NCBI GenBank assembly: GCA_943354625.1
Contig: CALRCS010000033.1
Coordinates: 1-7,286, forward strand
Source of the DNA: Candidatus Nomurabacteria bacterium
GTDB taxonomy: Bacteria > Patescibacteriota > Minisyncoccia > Phycocordibacterales > PALSA-1337
Direction of reading: 5' to 3'
Length of the DNA stretch: 7,286 nt
Part shown: in pieces, positions 1 through 5,197 of the stretch
Position numbering within the stretch: position 1 is the first letter of the stretch
Layout of the letters: every line of letters starts with the position of its first letter
The notes under the pieces: generated by a model
Seen by the model: the letters and a program-made list of their open reading frames with translations, nothing else
Databases searched by the model: none
Told to the model about the DNA's origin: nothing
Program-made: the position numbers and the translations under genes

Positions 1-94
1 CCGCCCCGCCCGCACTGTTCCTTATTTTTTCTGGAATTTCATTTACAAATGAGTATGGAAGATGTGGAGAAAAAACTAGAGAGCGGTTGAGGAG
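1..94. repeat. left arm of a perfect 94-bp inverted repeat
   Basis: Bases 1-94 are the exact reverse complement of 1791-1884, with no mismatch over the 94 bases compared; paired coordinates sum to 1885. The arm holds the last visible codons of the recombinase (LLLNRSLVFSPHLPYSF and following), a 14-bp palindrome at 39-52, and at its outer end one strand of the GC-rich stem seen complete at 1874-1918. The repeat reaches the window edge, so its true length is unknown and may be longer. It may be a terminal or inversion repeat of the recombinase element, a duplicated recombinase 3' end, or an assembly fold-back or contig end. Confidence 0.95.
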
Positions 95-1468
95 GAGTGG
101 GTTCGAACCGACTTTTTGGAAGAATGAACGAATTTTTGTTGTGTCATCACTTTTTGCTAAAATAGTGGCTTGTTTACAGTCGTTTAGGAAATTAATTATA
201 GGTTCGAACCGATTAGTTGATATATGCTCAAAAGATAAAAGTTTGTCTTTTAAAACTTGCTTTTCAGTTATCAATTTATTTTTCGTTTCTTGATATTCTG
301 GGAGTGTTAAGACATTTTCAAGATATGCTGTCATTAGTTTCTCTAGTTTGGTATCAATTGCTATGATTTCATCATTTACTTTTTTTATCTGTACATTTGA
401 AATTTTATTATCATCAGTTTTCTCTTTTTCTATTTCTGATATTAGTAAGTCTGCTACTGTATCAGAAAGTGAAACTTTCTTTAGTTCATCTTTAATTAAA
501 ATTGTCATTGCTTCTTCACGAACATATTTTTGAGAACAGACTCCTTTTCTTTTTGTGCATCTCAAATAGTTGTGACCTTTCTTTGTTTCAATAGTGATAC
601 AACAACTACATTCAGCACATTTGAATAATCCTCTATATACATAAGGTTTCAAACCACCATCATGTTGAGGTTTGCTTTTATTTAACATCACTTCTTGCAC
701 TTGATCATAAACTTTTTTACTAATTATCGGTTCATGTTTACCCTCAAAAAATTCTCCTTGAAAATATATGATTCCATAATATAGATGATTTTTCAGTAAA
801 TATTGATAATTTGAAATTGAAAGTTCCTTGCCTTTATGTCCAGTCAAACCAAGTTCACCCATACTTTTACGAAGTGCAGAAAGGGTATAGTTTCCAGTGG
901 CATATGTTTCAAATGCTTTCTTGATGAGCGGAGCTTTTTCATTATCTACAGTTATCATTTTTGTTTTTTTGTCATTTAGATAACCTATCGGAGCTTTTTG
1001 TGGCCATATTCCATTTTTCAATTTTTGACGATAACCTCTCTTAACATTCTCAGATAAATTATCTACATAATATTTGCTTTGTGAAAAAGCAATTGATAAC
1101 ATAAATTTTCCTTGTGGTGTTGGATCACACCAGAAAGTTGGGAATTTCAGGTCAGTAATTATGCCTGTATCAAGTAAGTAAATAATTTTACCACCATCTA
1201 CTGAATTACGAGCTAGTCTATCTGGGTGCCATGCTAGTATTCCACTAGCTTCACCTTTCTCAATTCTTTCTAACATTTCAGCAAATACTGGTCTACCAGG
1301 GACTTTAGCTGTTTGCTTTTCTATAAATACATCAATTATTTCAAGTTGTTCTTTTCTGGCTAGCTCTTTCAGCTCAGAAAGTTGATCAGCAAGGCTTCTA
1401 ACCTGTCGATCTTCGGTATCGGTTGATTTTCTAGTGTATATAAAATATTTTTTTGATAGAGTATTCAT
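2..1468 (-). CDS. large serine recombinase, 3' end open at the window edge
   Basis: Site-specific DNA recombinase of the large serine (resolvase/integrase) family, which cuts both DNA duplexes through a serine-DNA link and excises, integrates or inverts segments. I read 489 uninterrupted codons and no stop before the edge. The N-terminal resolvase domain (about 7-150) has nucleophile Ser15 in YTRKS and the DRLAR motif at 83-87. A recombinase domain with the IGYLNDK and KHEPIISKKVYDQVQEV stretches follows (about 155-270). The zinc ribbon uses Cys284, Cys287, Cys304 and Cys311, and a charged coiled-coil-like segment spans about 350-412. I chose ATG 1468 because the consensus -10 box overlaps the in-frame ATG at 1480, so transcription should begin after it. 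There is no Shine-Dalgarno. The last 31 visible codons lie in the inverted repeat. Wording resembles recombinases common in Patescibacteria. All key residues are present, so it looks active. The natural target is not shown by the sequence. Confidence 0.93.
   Translation of the reverse strand, partial: MNTLSKKYFIYTRKSTDTEDRQVRSLADQLSELKELARKEQLEIIDVFIEKQTAKVPGRPVFAEMLERIEKGEASGILAWHPDRLARNSVDGGKIIYLLDTGIITDLKFPTFWCDPTPQGKFMLSIAFSQSKYYVDNLSENVKRGYRQKLKNGIWPQKAPIGYLNDKKTKMITVDNEKAPLIKKAFETYATGNYTLSALRKSMGELGLTGHKGKELSISNYQYLLKNHLYYGIIYFQGEFFEGKHEPIISKKVYDQVQEVMLNKSKPQHDGGLKPYVYRGLFKCAECSCCITIETKKGHNYLRCTKRKGVCSQKYVREEAMTILIKDELKKVSLSDTVADLLISEIEKEKTDDNKISNVQIKKVNDEIIAIDTKLEKLMTAYLENVLTLPEYQETKNKLITEKQVLKDKLLSFEHISTNRFEPIINFLNDCKQATILAKSDDTTKIRSFFQKVGSNPLLLNRSLVFSPHLPYSFVNEIPEKIRNSAGGA
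39..52. other. 14-bp palindrome with AC centre in the left repeat
   Basis: TCATTT-AC-AAATGA is a perfect 6+6 bp inverted repeat around a non-palindromic dinucleotide. The same site lies in the opposite repeat arm at 1833-1846, reading GT on the plus strand. Serine recombinase crossover sites usually have inverted half-sites around a central dinucleotide, so this is a candidate core. The arms are short and AT-rich, the flanks beyond 6 bp do not pair, and the site lies inside the recombinase coding sequence, so chance is possible. Confidence 0.4.
100..212. repeat. pair of 12-bp direct repeats GGTTCGAACCGA
   Basis: The 12-mer GGTTCGAACCGA occurs at 100-111 and again at 201-212, 101 bp apart, and contains the 10-bp palindrome GGTTCGAACC. 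Both copies are inside the recombinase gene but are read in different frames (V-G-S-N-P and N-R-F-E-P), so protein conservation does not explain them. The first copy lies just inside the end of the 94-bp repeat. GGTTCGAACC also resembles a tRNA T-arm, but no tRNA fold surrounds either copy. A recombinase-binding role is speculation. Confidence 0.6.
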
Positions 1469-1478
1469 AATTAGATCC

Positions 1479-1506
1479 ATTATACCAAATTATTTTGAAG
1501 TCAAGA
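1479..1506 (-). promoter_or_regulatory. predicted promoter of the recombinase gene
   Basis: On the minus strand a perfect TATAAT lies at 1484-1479. TCTTGA at 1506-1501 could serve as the -35 with a 16-nt spacer; the overlapping TTGACT would leave only 14 nt. The expected transcript start, about 7 nt downstream, is only a few bases before ATG 1468, so the mRNA would be almost leaderless. This fits the absence of a ribosome-binding site and argues against starting at ATG 1480, which overlaps the -10 box. Confidence 0.55.
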
Positions 1507-1524
1507 AATATTTTTAAAATATTT
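1506..1524. promoter_or_regulatory. 9+9 bp AT palindrome at the recombinase promoter
   Basis: AAATATTTT, a single T, then AAAATATTT form a perfect inverted repeat that touches the upstream edge of the predicted -35 box. The position suits an operator for self-regulation or for an element-borne repressor. The sequence is pure A/T in an AT-rich spacer, so chance is a serious alternative and no binding protein can be named. Confidence 0.35.
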
Positions 1525-1548
1525 CTATATTTTTTTTCGAATTCTCAA

Positions 1549-1731
1549 CGAGAAGCAGTTACTTTCGCTTCTCTCACAGAAGTTTTTCGTGCCTAGCACA
1601 TATCTGTATGGCGGACGCGCCCCACTGTTTTTGTAACTAAAAACAAAAACTGTGGGTAGCGCGGTAGCCATTCTGATATGTGCGTAAGGCACGGCACAAT
1701 GCTCTATAGAAGCGAAAGGTACTGCTTCGAG
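1549..1731. repeat. imperfect long inverted repeat forming a 183-nt hairpin
   Basis: The two halves fold on each other around a 10-nt loop at 1634-1643. Paired blocks from base to tip are 1549-1559 with 1721-1731 (two mismatches), 1562-1572 with 1708-1718 (perfect), 1588-1594 with 1687-1693, 1596-1604 with 1675-1683, 1605-1612 with 1667-1674 (two mismatches), 1616-1620 with 1659-1663, and 1621-1633 with 1644-1656 (one mismatch). Bulges and an internal loop separate them. Each arm also has a small palindrome of its own, such as GTGCCTAGCAC on the left and GTGCGTAAGGCAC on the right. No family is recognised. It could be a structured RNA, a folded recombination or replication site, or a miniature inverted-repeat element. 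Confidence 0.8.
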
Positions 1732-1790
1732 TCTACTTGTATTTATTATTTTCTCAATATAGGTACATAAAAGGAGGTGAGGACCCTCTT

Positions 1791-1884
1791 CTCCTCAACC
1801 GCTCTCTAGTTTTTTCTCCACATCTTCCATACTCATTTGTAAATGAAATTCCAGAAAAAATAAGGAACAGTGCGGGCGGGGCGG
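1791..1884. repeat. right arm of the perfect 94-bp inverted repeat
   Basis: Exact reverse complement of 1-94. Read on the plus strand it carries the same recombinase-frame peptide (LLLNRSLVFSPHLPYSF and following), although no recombinase gene stands upstream of it. Going outward to lower coordinates the identity stops abruptly at 1790, but weaker similarity continues in the same codon frame (17 of the next 27 aligned bases). At its other end the arm runs into the GC-rich hairpin at 1874-1918. It may be the second boundary of an invertible cassette or a leftover 3' end of another recombinase. Confidence 0.95.
1833..1846. other. 14-bp palindrome with GT centre in the right repeat
   Basis: TCATTT-GT-AAATGA is the oppositely oriented partner of the palindrome at 39-52. 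Two such sites in inverted orientation, with a non-palindromic centre, would give inversion of the DNA between them if a serine recombinase used them. Function is inferred from geometry only. Confidence 0.4.
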
Positions 1885-1918
1885 AAGGGGGGTTTCAGGG
1901 GGGAATTCCGCCCCGCCC
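1874..1918. terminator. GC-rich hairpin with G-quadruplex motif, possible terminator
   Basis: GGGCGGGGCGGAA at 1874-1886 pairs perfectly with TTCCGCCCCGCCC at 1906-1918, a 13-bp stem closing a 19-nt loop that holds two runs of six G. The plus strand has G-runs at 1874-1876, 1878-1881, 1887-1892 and 1898-1903 separated by 1 to 5 nt, which fits a stable G-quadruplex. On the minus strand the stem is followed about 10 nt later by TTATTTTTT, so it could end transcription coming from tRNA-Gln. The U-run is farther away than in a classical intrinsic terminator. It may instead be an element end or recombination hotspot. Confidence 0.5.
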
Positions 1919-1951
1919 TCCGCTTTCTGCATTTCCTTCACCTTTTTCTAT

Positions 1952-1969
1952 GCAAAAATCTGATTTTGC
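1952..1969 (-). terminator. small hairpin just after tRNA-Gln, weak terminator candidate
   Basis: GCAAAA at 1952-1957 pairs with TTTTGC at 1964-1969 around a 6-nt loop, beginning 8 nt past the tRNA 3' end. The stem is short and AT-rich and no T-run follows on the minus strand, so it is a poor intrinsic terminator. It could mark a processing point for the tRNA 3' trailer. Confidence 0.25.
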
Positions 1970-1976
1970 GAAATTG

Positions 1977-2047
1977 CTGCGGGACTTGGAATCGGACCAA
2001 AATTTTCTCCTTCAAAGGGAGACGTACTGCCATTATACGATCCCGCA
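1977..2047 (-). tRNA. trnQ: tRNA-Gln (anticodon UUG)
   Basis: On the minus strand the 71-nt cloverleaf is complete. It has a 7-bp acceptor stem TGCGGGA/TCCCGCA, a D-arm GTAT-AATGGCA-GTAC that keeps G18G19, a 5-bp anticodon stem TCTCC/GGAGA and loop CTTTGAA with anticodon TTG. A 4-nt variable loop and T-stem TTTGG/CCAAG follow. Position 1 pairs U-A and the discriminator is G (1977), both usual for glutamine tRNA. CCA is not encoded (CAA follows), so tRNA nucleotidyltransferase must add it. Two oddities are C at position 9 and a T-loop TCCGATT with C instead of U at position 55, where pseudouridine normally sits. All stems pair, so I take it as functional. It lies 69 nt downstream of dnaX, next to the recombinase element. 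Confidence 0.93.
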
Positions 2048-2056
2048 ATACAATAT

Positions 2057-2085
2057 AAAATACCTTAAAAACACAAAATATTCAA
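2057..2085 (-). promoter_or_regulatory. predicted promoter of tRNA-Gln
   Basis: TTGAAT at 2085-2080 and TATTTT at 2062-2057 on the minus strand are separated by exactly 17 nt and would start transcription close to the mature tRNA 5' end at 2047. The -10 box matches the consensus at only four of six positions. The tRNA could also be made by read-through from dnaX, which ends at 2117. Confidence 0.45.
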
Positions 2086-2116
2086 GTCTAACATATGATA
2101 ATAGCGATAATATCTT

Positions 2117-3169
2117 CTACAGAATATCCACCACCACCAACTCCAACGGTAAACTCTCTATATATGCACTAGTTGTAGCATCATAAGCCTTTAGAAGCTC
2201 ACGTAGCATACCTGAATTTACCTTATTATCACTAGCTTTTGATAGGTTCTCAAGTAAAACCCAGTCATCCTCTGACACATCCTGTTTGAAGTCCTTTATT
2301 ATGGATTCTTTTGATAGGCTTTTTAAAATCAAAAGCAAACGCACCTTTTCCAAAATAAGTGCAATGAAAATTTTTATTGAAATATTTTCCTTTTTAACTT
2401 TTGAAATGACAGATAGAGCATCCTCCTTTTTAGCGGATAAAAGTGCTTTAATAAAATCATTCACAAATACACTTTTTGGTGCACCAGTTATATCCTCAAC
2501 TTCTTTTATTGAAATATTCTTATCAGCTGATGAGCTTAAAACCTTTTGCAAGATTCCAAGAGTATCTCTAAATGATCCATCTCCGAGCAAAGCCACAAGC
2601 TCTGCTGTCCCCGATTCTAGAACATAGCCCTCTTTTTTTGCGACTTTGGTTACTAGAATCTTTAAGATTTCTCTATTTGGTTTTCTAAAAGTAAATATCT
2701 GGCAACGAGAAAGTACTGTTTCGGGGATTTTATCAGTCTCAGTTGTGGCTAAAATAAAAATAACATGTGTAGGTGGTTCCTCAAGAGTCTTTAGAAGTGC
2801 ATTGAAAGCCTCTTTTGTAAGCATGTGCACTTCATCAATAATATAAACTTTATATTTTGATTCAAGAGGAAATGCACTAACACCACTACGTATTTCGCGT
2901 ATATCATCTATACCACGATTTGATGCCGCATCAATTTCATAAATATCATTTGCAGTGACGCCTAAAGCTTTTGCAAAAATACGCGCTATGGTCGTCTTCC
3001 CTGTTCCGCGACTTCCTGAAAAAAGGTATGCATGAGCAATTTTATTTAATTTTATTGAACCTTCAAGGACTGAGACGATATGCTCCTGACCTATGACATC
3101 AGACCAGACATCTGGGCGGTATTTGCGATAGAGGACAGAGGATGGATTTGATGATTTCTTTTCAGACAT
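2117..3169 (-). CDS. dnaX: DNA polymerase III subunit gamma/tau, short form lacking the zinc module
   Basis: AAA+ ATPase of the replicative clamp loader, which opens the sliding clamp and loads it on primed DNA. Visible motifs are the Walker A GSRGTGKT (52-59), DAASNRGIDDIR (80-91), Walker B IIDEVH (110-115), sensor 1 ATTE (141-144), the SRC arginine-finger motif (154-156) and sensor 2 GDGSFRD (196-202). At 350 aa it stops just after clamp-loader domain III (SLPLELVVVDIL), so the tau-type domains that bind helicase and polymerase are absent. The four-cysteine zinc insertion expected between Walker A and DAASNRG is also missing: ARIFAKAL leads almost directly to DIYEIDAASN. The start ATG at 3169 lies 18 nt after dus, with a TATAAT in the gap. 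There is no sign of frameshift; the short form looks native. Confidence 0.95.
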   Translation of the reverse strand: MSEKKSSNPSSVLYRKYRPDVWSDVIGQEHIVSVLEGSIKLNKIAHAYLFSGSRGTGKTTIARIFAKALGVTANDIYEIDAASNRGIDDIREIRSGVSAFPLESKYKVYIIDEVHMLTKEAFNALLKTLEEPPTHVIFILATTETDKIPETVLSRCQIFTFRKPNREILKILVTKVAKKEGYVLESGTAELVALLGDGSFRDTLGILQKVLSSSADKNISIKEVEDITGAPKSVFVNDFIKALLSAKKEDALSVISKVKKENISIKIFIALILEKVRLLLILKSLSKESIIKDFKQDVSEDDWVLLENLSKASDNKVNSGMLRELLKAYDATTSAYIESLPLELVVVDIL

Positions 3170-3176
3170 ATTGTGG

Positions 3177-3182
3177 ATTATA
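3177..3182 (-). promoter_or_regulatory. -10 box giving a possible leaderless dnaX transcript
   Basis: A perfect TATAAT lies in the 18-nt gap between the dus stop and the dnaX ATG, with 7 nt between the box and the start codon. Transcription from it would begin at or next to the A of ATG, giving a leaderless mRNA, which fits the lack of a Shine-Dalgarno. A -35 partner inside the end of dus is weak (a TTGTAA-like stretch at longer than ideal spacing). Confidence 0.4.
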
Positions 3183-3187
3183 TCATA

Positions 3188-4147
3188 TTATAAATAATCT
3201 TTTACAATCTTTTTTACATCATTGAAATTCTCACATTCCATCAGTTTTACCCTTAGTTCCTTTGCCCCATCCCAGCCAGACACGTATGCTTTAAAATGTT
3301 TTTTCATAATTGAAAAGTTTTTCACATCTCCAAGAAATTTATCAAAAGCTTTTGCATGCTCAAGCATTACTTCCAATTTTTCTTTTATAGTAATTTCTGA
3401 AATCTTTTTTTTGCCAAAGAACCATGGGTTGCCAAATATCCCACGTCCAACCATAACACCATCGCAACCACTCTCTTTTATTTTTGCTAAACCATCCTCC
3501 AGACTAGAAACATCTCCATTCCCTATTATCAAAGTCTCTGGAGAAAGTTCATTTCGCAAACTAACTATTTTGGGCATTAAGTCCCAATGCGCTGGTACAT
3601 CTGACATTTCCTTGCGAGTTCTCAAATGCACAGTCAGAGCTGCTAGATTTTCTTTAAGCAAAATGGGTATCCAGGTATCAATTTCTACTCTACTATATCC
3701 AATACGAGTCTTTACTGAAATTGGTAGATTTTGCGCACCCCTCTTTGCAGCACGAATAATAACCATAGCATTTTCAAAGTCTTTCATATGACCAGCACCT
3801 GATCCCTGCTTCTCAACACTTTTATCTGGACAGCCCATATTTATATCAAGTCCATCGAAACCAAGTTTTTCTATTATCTGGGCGGCTTCAAACATTTTTT
3901 CTGGATGACCAGTAAAGAGTTGTGCAACGATTGGTCTTTCTTCATCAGAAAAAGCAAGGTCTCTAAGCAGTATCTTCTTACCTGGTGAACATAGCCCATC
4001 TGCAGATACAAACTCAGTCCACATCACATCTGGCTTACCATACTTGGCAAAAATAGAACGAAAAGCCACATCAGTGACATTTGCCATTGGTGCAATAGTA
4101 AATATAGGTTTTTTTTGCTTTTGCCAGAAATTTACCTTTTTTATCAT
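3188..4147 (-). CDS. dus: tRNA-dihydrouridine synthase
   Basis: FMN-dependent enzyme that reduces uridine to dihydrouridine in tRNA D-loops using NADPH. At 319 aa it has the usual length and a TIM-barrel then a helical domain. Seen motifs: APMANVTDVAFR (19-30), which binds flavin; NMGCP with catalytic Cys106; GSGAGHM (115-121); SVKTRIG with Lys146; HLRTR with His174 (usually HGRTR); GNGDV (209-213); and the C-terminal phosphate-binding GRGIFGNPW (234-242). The NMGCP and GNPWF patterns suit the bacterial DusB-like branch, though the subtype is not certain. ATG at 4147 lies 12 nt after the carboxypeptidase stop with no clear ribosome-binding site. It is in one operon with serS, dnaX and the downstream tRNA-Gln, a translation and replication group. 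Confidence 0.95.
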   Translation of the reverse strand: MIKKVNFWQKQKKPIFTIAPMANVTDVAFRSIFAKYGKPDVMWTEFVSADGLCSPGKKILLRDLAFSDEERPIVAQLFTGHPEKMFEAAQIIEKLGFDGLDINMGCPDKSVEKQGSGAGHMKDFENAMVIIRAAKRGAQNLPISVKTRIGYSRVEIDTWIPILLKENLAALTVHLRTRKEMSDVPAHWDLMPKIVSLRNELSPETLIIGNGDVSSLEDGLAKIKESGCDGVMVGRGIFGNPWFFGKKKISEITIKEKLEVMLEHAKAFDKFLGDVKNFSIMKKHFKAYVSGWDGAKELRVKLMECENFNDVKKIVKDYL

Positions 4148-4159
4148 TTTTCTATACTA

Positions 4160-5197
4160 CTACTTTAAAGCCTCCTCTAGCAAATCAAGAATATCGCTAT
4201 CACGCGATGCACTTCCCAAAAGTATAACTGCATATAATGTCTTCTGCGTACCAAGTCTGAATAAAGCGATACTGGTCCTATTGGCTTCTTGTGTATAGCC
4301 ATTCTTACCGCCAGCATATGAAGTTAAATTCAAAAAGTGAGTAGGATTTATCCATGTATGCATTCGAATAGTTTTTGATTTCAATAAAGTAATTTTAAAA
4401 AGTTCAGGTTCATTTTCCATAATCCATTTCACTATTATTGAAAGATCTTTTGCTGAAGAAATATTTTGTGGTGATAGCCCAGATGGATCAGCAAAATATG
4501 TTCTATATGCACCAATACTATTTACCCAAGCATTCATCTCTTTTATGAATTCCTTACGTCCTTTTGGATATGCTTGCGCAAGGACTTCGGACGCATCATT
4601 ACTTGAGACCATAAGTAATGGATAAAATAATTCAGAAACCTTTAGCTTTTCACCTTCTCTTAGCCACGCTTCATTTCCATAAGTCAACAAGGCCTTCCTT
4701 GTAATAGTAATATTTTTATTTTGATCAAAAAGATGCTTTGAGACGACAGCTGTTACTAATTTTGTAACAGAAGCAATAGGTAAAGCGCGATCTTGGTCTT
4801 TTTCTAAAAGAATAGAGTTTCGATCCAAATCAATAACAACATATGATTTTGCACTTACATTTACTTTTTTAATTTTCGGTAAAGAATTCTTTGCACTTTC
4901 AATTATTTCTTTTCCATTATCAGCAGAATAAATAGAAACTCTAGAAAAACGAGATACAAATGAGGGATCTTGGTCAGGCTCCTCTAGAACTGCATTATTC
5001 GAGGATTTTTCTGATATTACTTCAGCTTTTATGACACTAGCTTGTATATCAGTTTTATCTACTTTCTCTATTACTTTAGAATAAACTAAATTTCCCAAAA
5101 AAATACCAGCAAAAGCCACACATGCACCGAATGAGCATGCGGTAAGCATTGAAAACAATAATAATCCAAATCTAGTTTTTTGTTTATTTTCCTCCAT
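4160..5197 (-). CDS. membrane-anchored D-alanyl-D-alanine carboxypeptidase (peptidase S11)
   Basis: Penicillin-binding serine peptidase that trims the terminal D-Ala from peptidoglycan stem peptides outside the membrane. The three active-site motifs are present: ASVTK with Ser143 and Lys146, SSN (198-200) and KNG (298-300) in GGKNGYT, which replaces the usual KTG. A cytoplasmic basic start (K5, K7, R9) and a hydrophobic stretch at about 10-40 form an N-terminal anchor. LTAC (18-21) fits a lipobox, but hydrophobicity continues beyond it, so a transmembrane anchor is more likely. A linker of about 75 residues precedes the catalytic domain. The protein ends soon after that domain, so the C-terminal beta domain of E. 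coli PBP5 is missing. The ATG lies inside the ftsQ-like gene with a 14-nt overlap, implying translational coupling. DacA or PbpG would both be reasonable names. Confidence 0.9.
   Translation of the reverse strand: MEENKQKTRFGLLLFSMLTACSFGACVAFAGIFLGNLVYSKVIEKVDKTDIQASVIKAEVISEKSSNNAVLEEPDQDPSFVSRFSRVSIYSADNGKEIIESAKNSLPKIKKVNVSAKSYVVIDLDRNSILLEKDQDRALPIASVTKLVTAVVSKHLFDQNKNITITRKALLTYGNEAWLREGEKLKVSELFYPLLMVSSNDASEVLAQAYPKGRKEFIKEMNAWVNSIGAYRTYFADPSGLSPQNISSAKDLSIIVKWIMENEPELFKITLLKSKTIRMHTWINPTHFLNLTSYAGGKNGYTQEANRTSIALFRLGTQKTLYAVILLGSASRDSDILDLLEEALK

Larger units (their letters stand above)
1481..1976. other. gene-free, structure-rich spacer between the recombinase and tRNA-Gln
   Basis: I find no credible protein gene in these roughly 500 bases. 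An open frame that starts at 1737 on the plus strand and ends at 2186 runs antisense through tRNA-Gln and the end of dnaX, so it is not taken as a gene. The spacer is instead filled by the recombinase promoter and palindrome, a 183-nt imperfect hairpin, one arm of the 94-bp inverted repeat, a GC-rich hairpin with G-quadruplex potential and a small hairpin after the tRNA. GC content rises sharply in the hairpin at 1874-1918 compared with the AT-rich flanks. Confidence 0.7.

Noticed and set aside
100..111. tRNA T-arm fragment or attachment-site duplication of tRNA-Gln
   Set aside because: GGTTCGAACC looks like a T-arm, but no acceptor or anticodon arm surrounds it, and it does not match the T-arm of the tRNA-Gln in this window.
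87..533. Plus-strand open frames within 1-600
   Set aside because: They lie antisense to the continuous recombinase coding sequence and encode unspecific hydrophobic peptides.
1549..1731. Integron attC site
   Set aside because: The hairpin is bulged like attC, but the GTTRRRY and RYYYAAC end boxes are absent and the nearby recombinase is a serine, not a tyrosine, enzyme.
1770..1780. Perfect Shine-Dalgarno-like AAGGAGGTGA on the plus strand, equal on the other strand to the 16S rRNA 3' end
   Set aside because: No ATG, GTG or TTG follows at usable distance, and the neighbouring bases show no other 16S similarity, so neither a gene start nor an rRNA fragment is supported.
1737..2186. 149-codon open frame on the plus strand
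   Set aside because: It runs antisense through tRNA-Gln and the end of dnaX and has no start signal with proper spacing. Its only recognisable part is the duplicated recombinase tail. It is kept only as the reading path after a possible inversion.
2117..3169. dnaX truncated by frameshift or by the mobile element
   Set aside because: The C-terminus ends naturally after domain III, and a normal promoter and tRNA-Gln follow, so the short form appears native.
2286..4298. Plus-strand open frames opposite dnaX, dus and the carboxypeptidase
   Set aside because: They are antisense shadows of well-supported minus-strand genes, with no domains or start signals.
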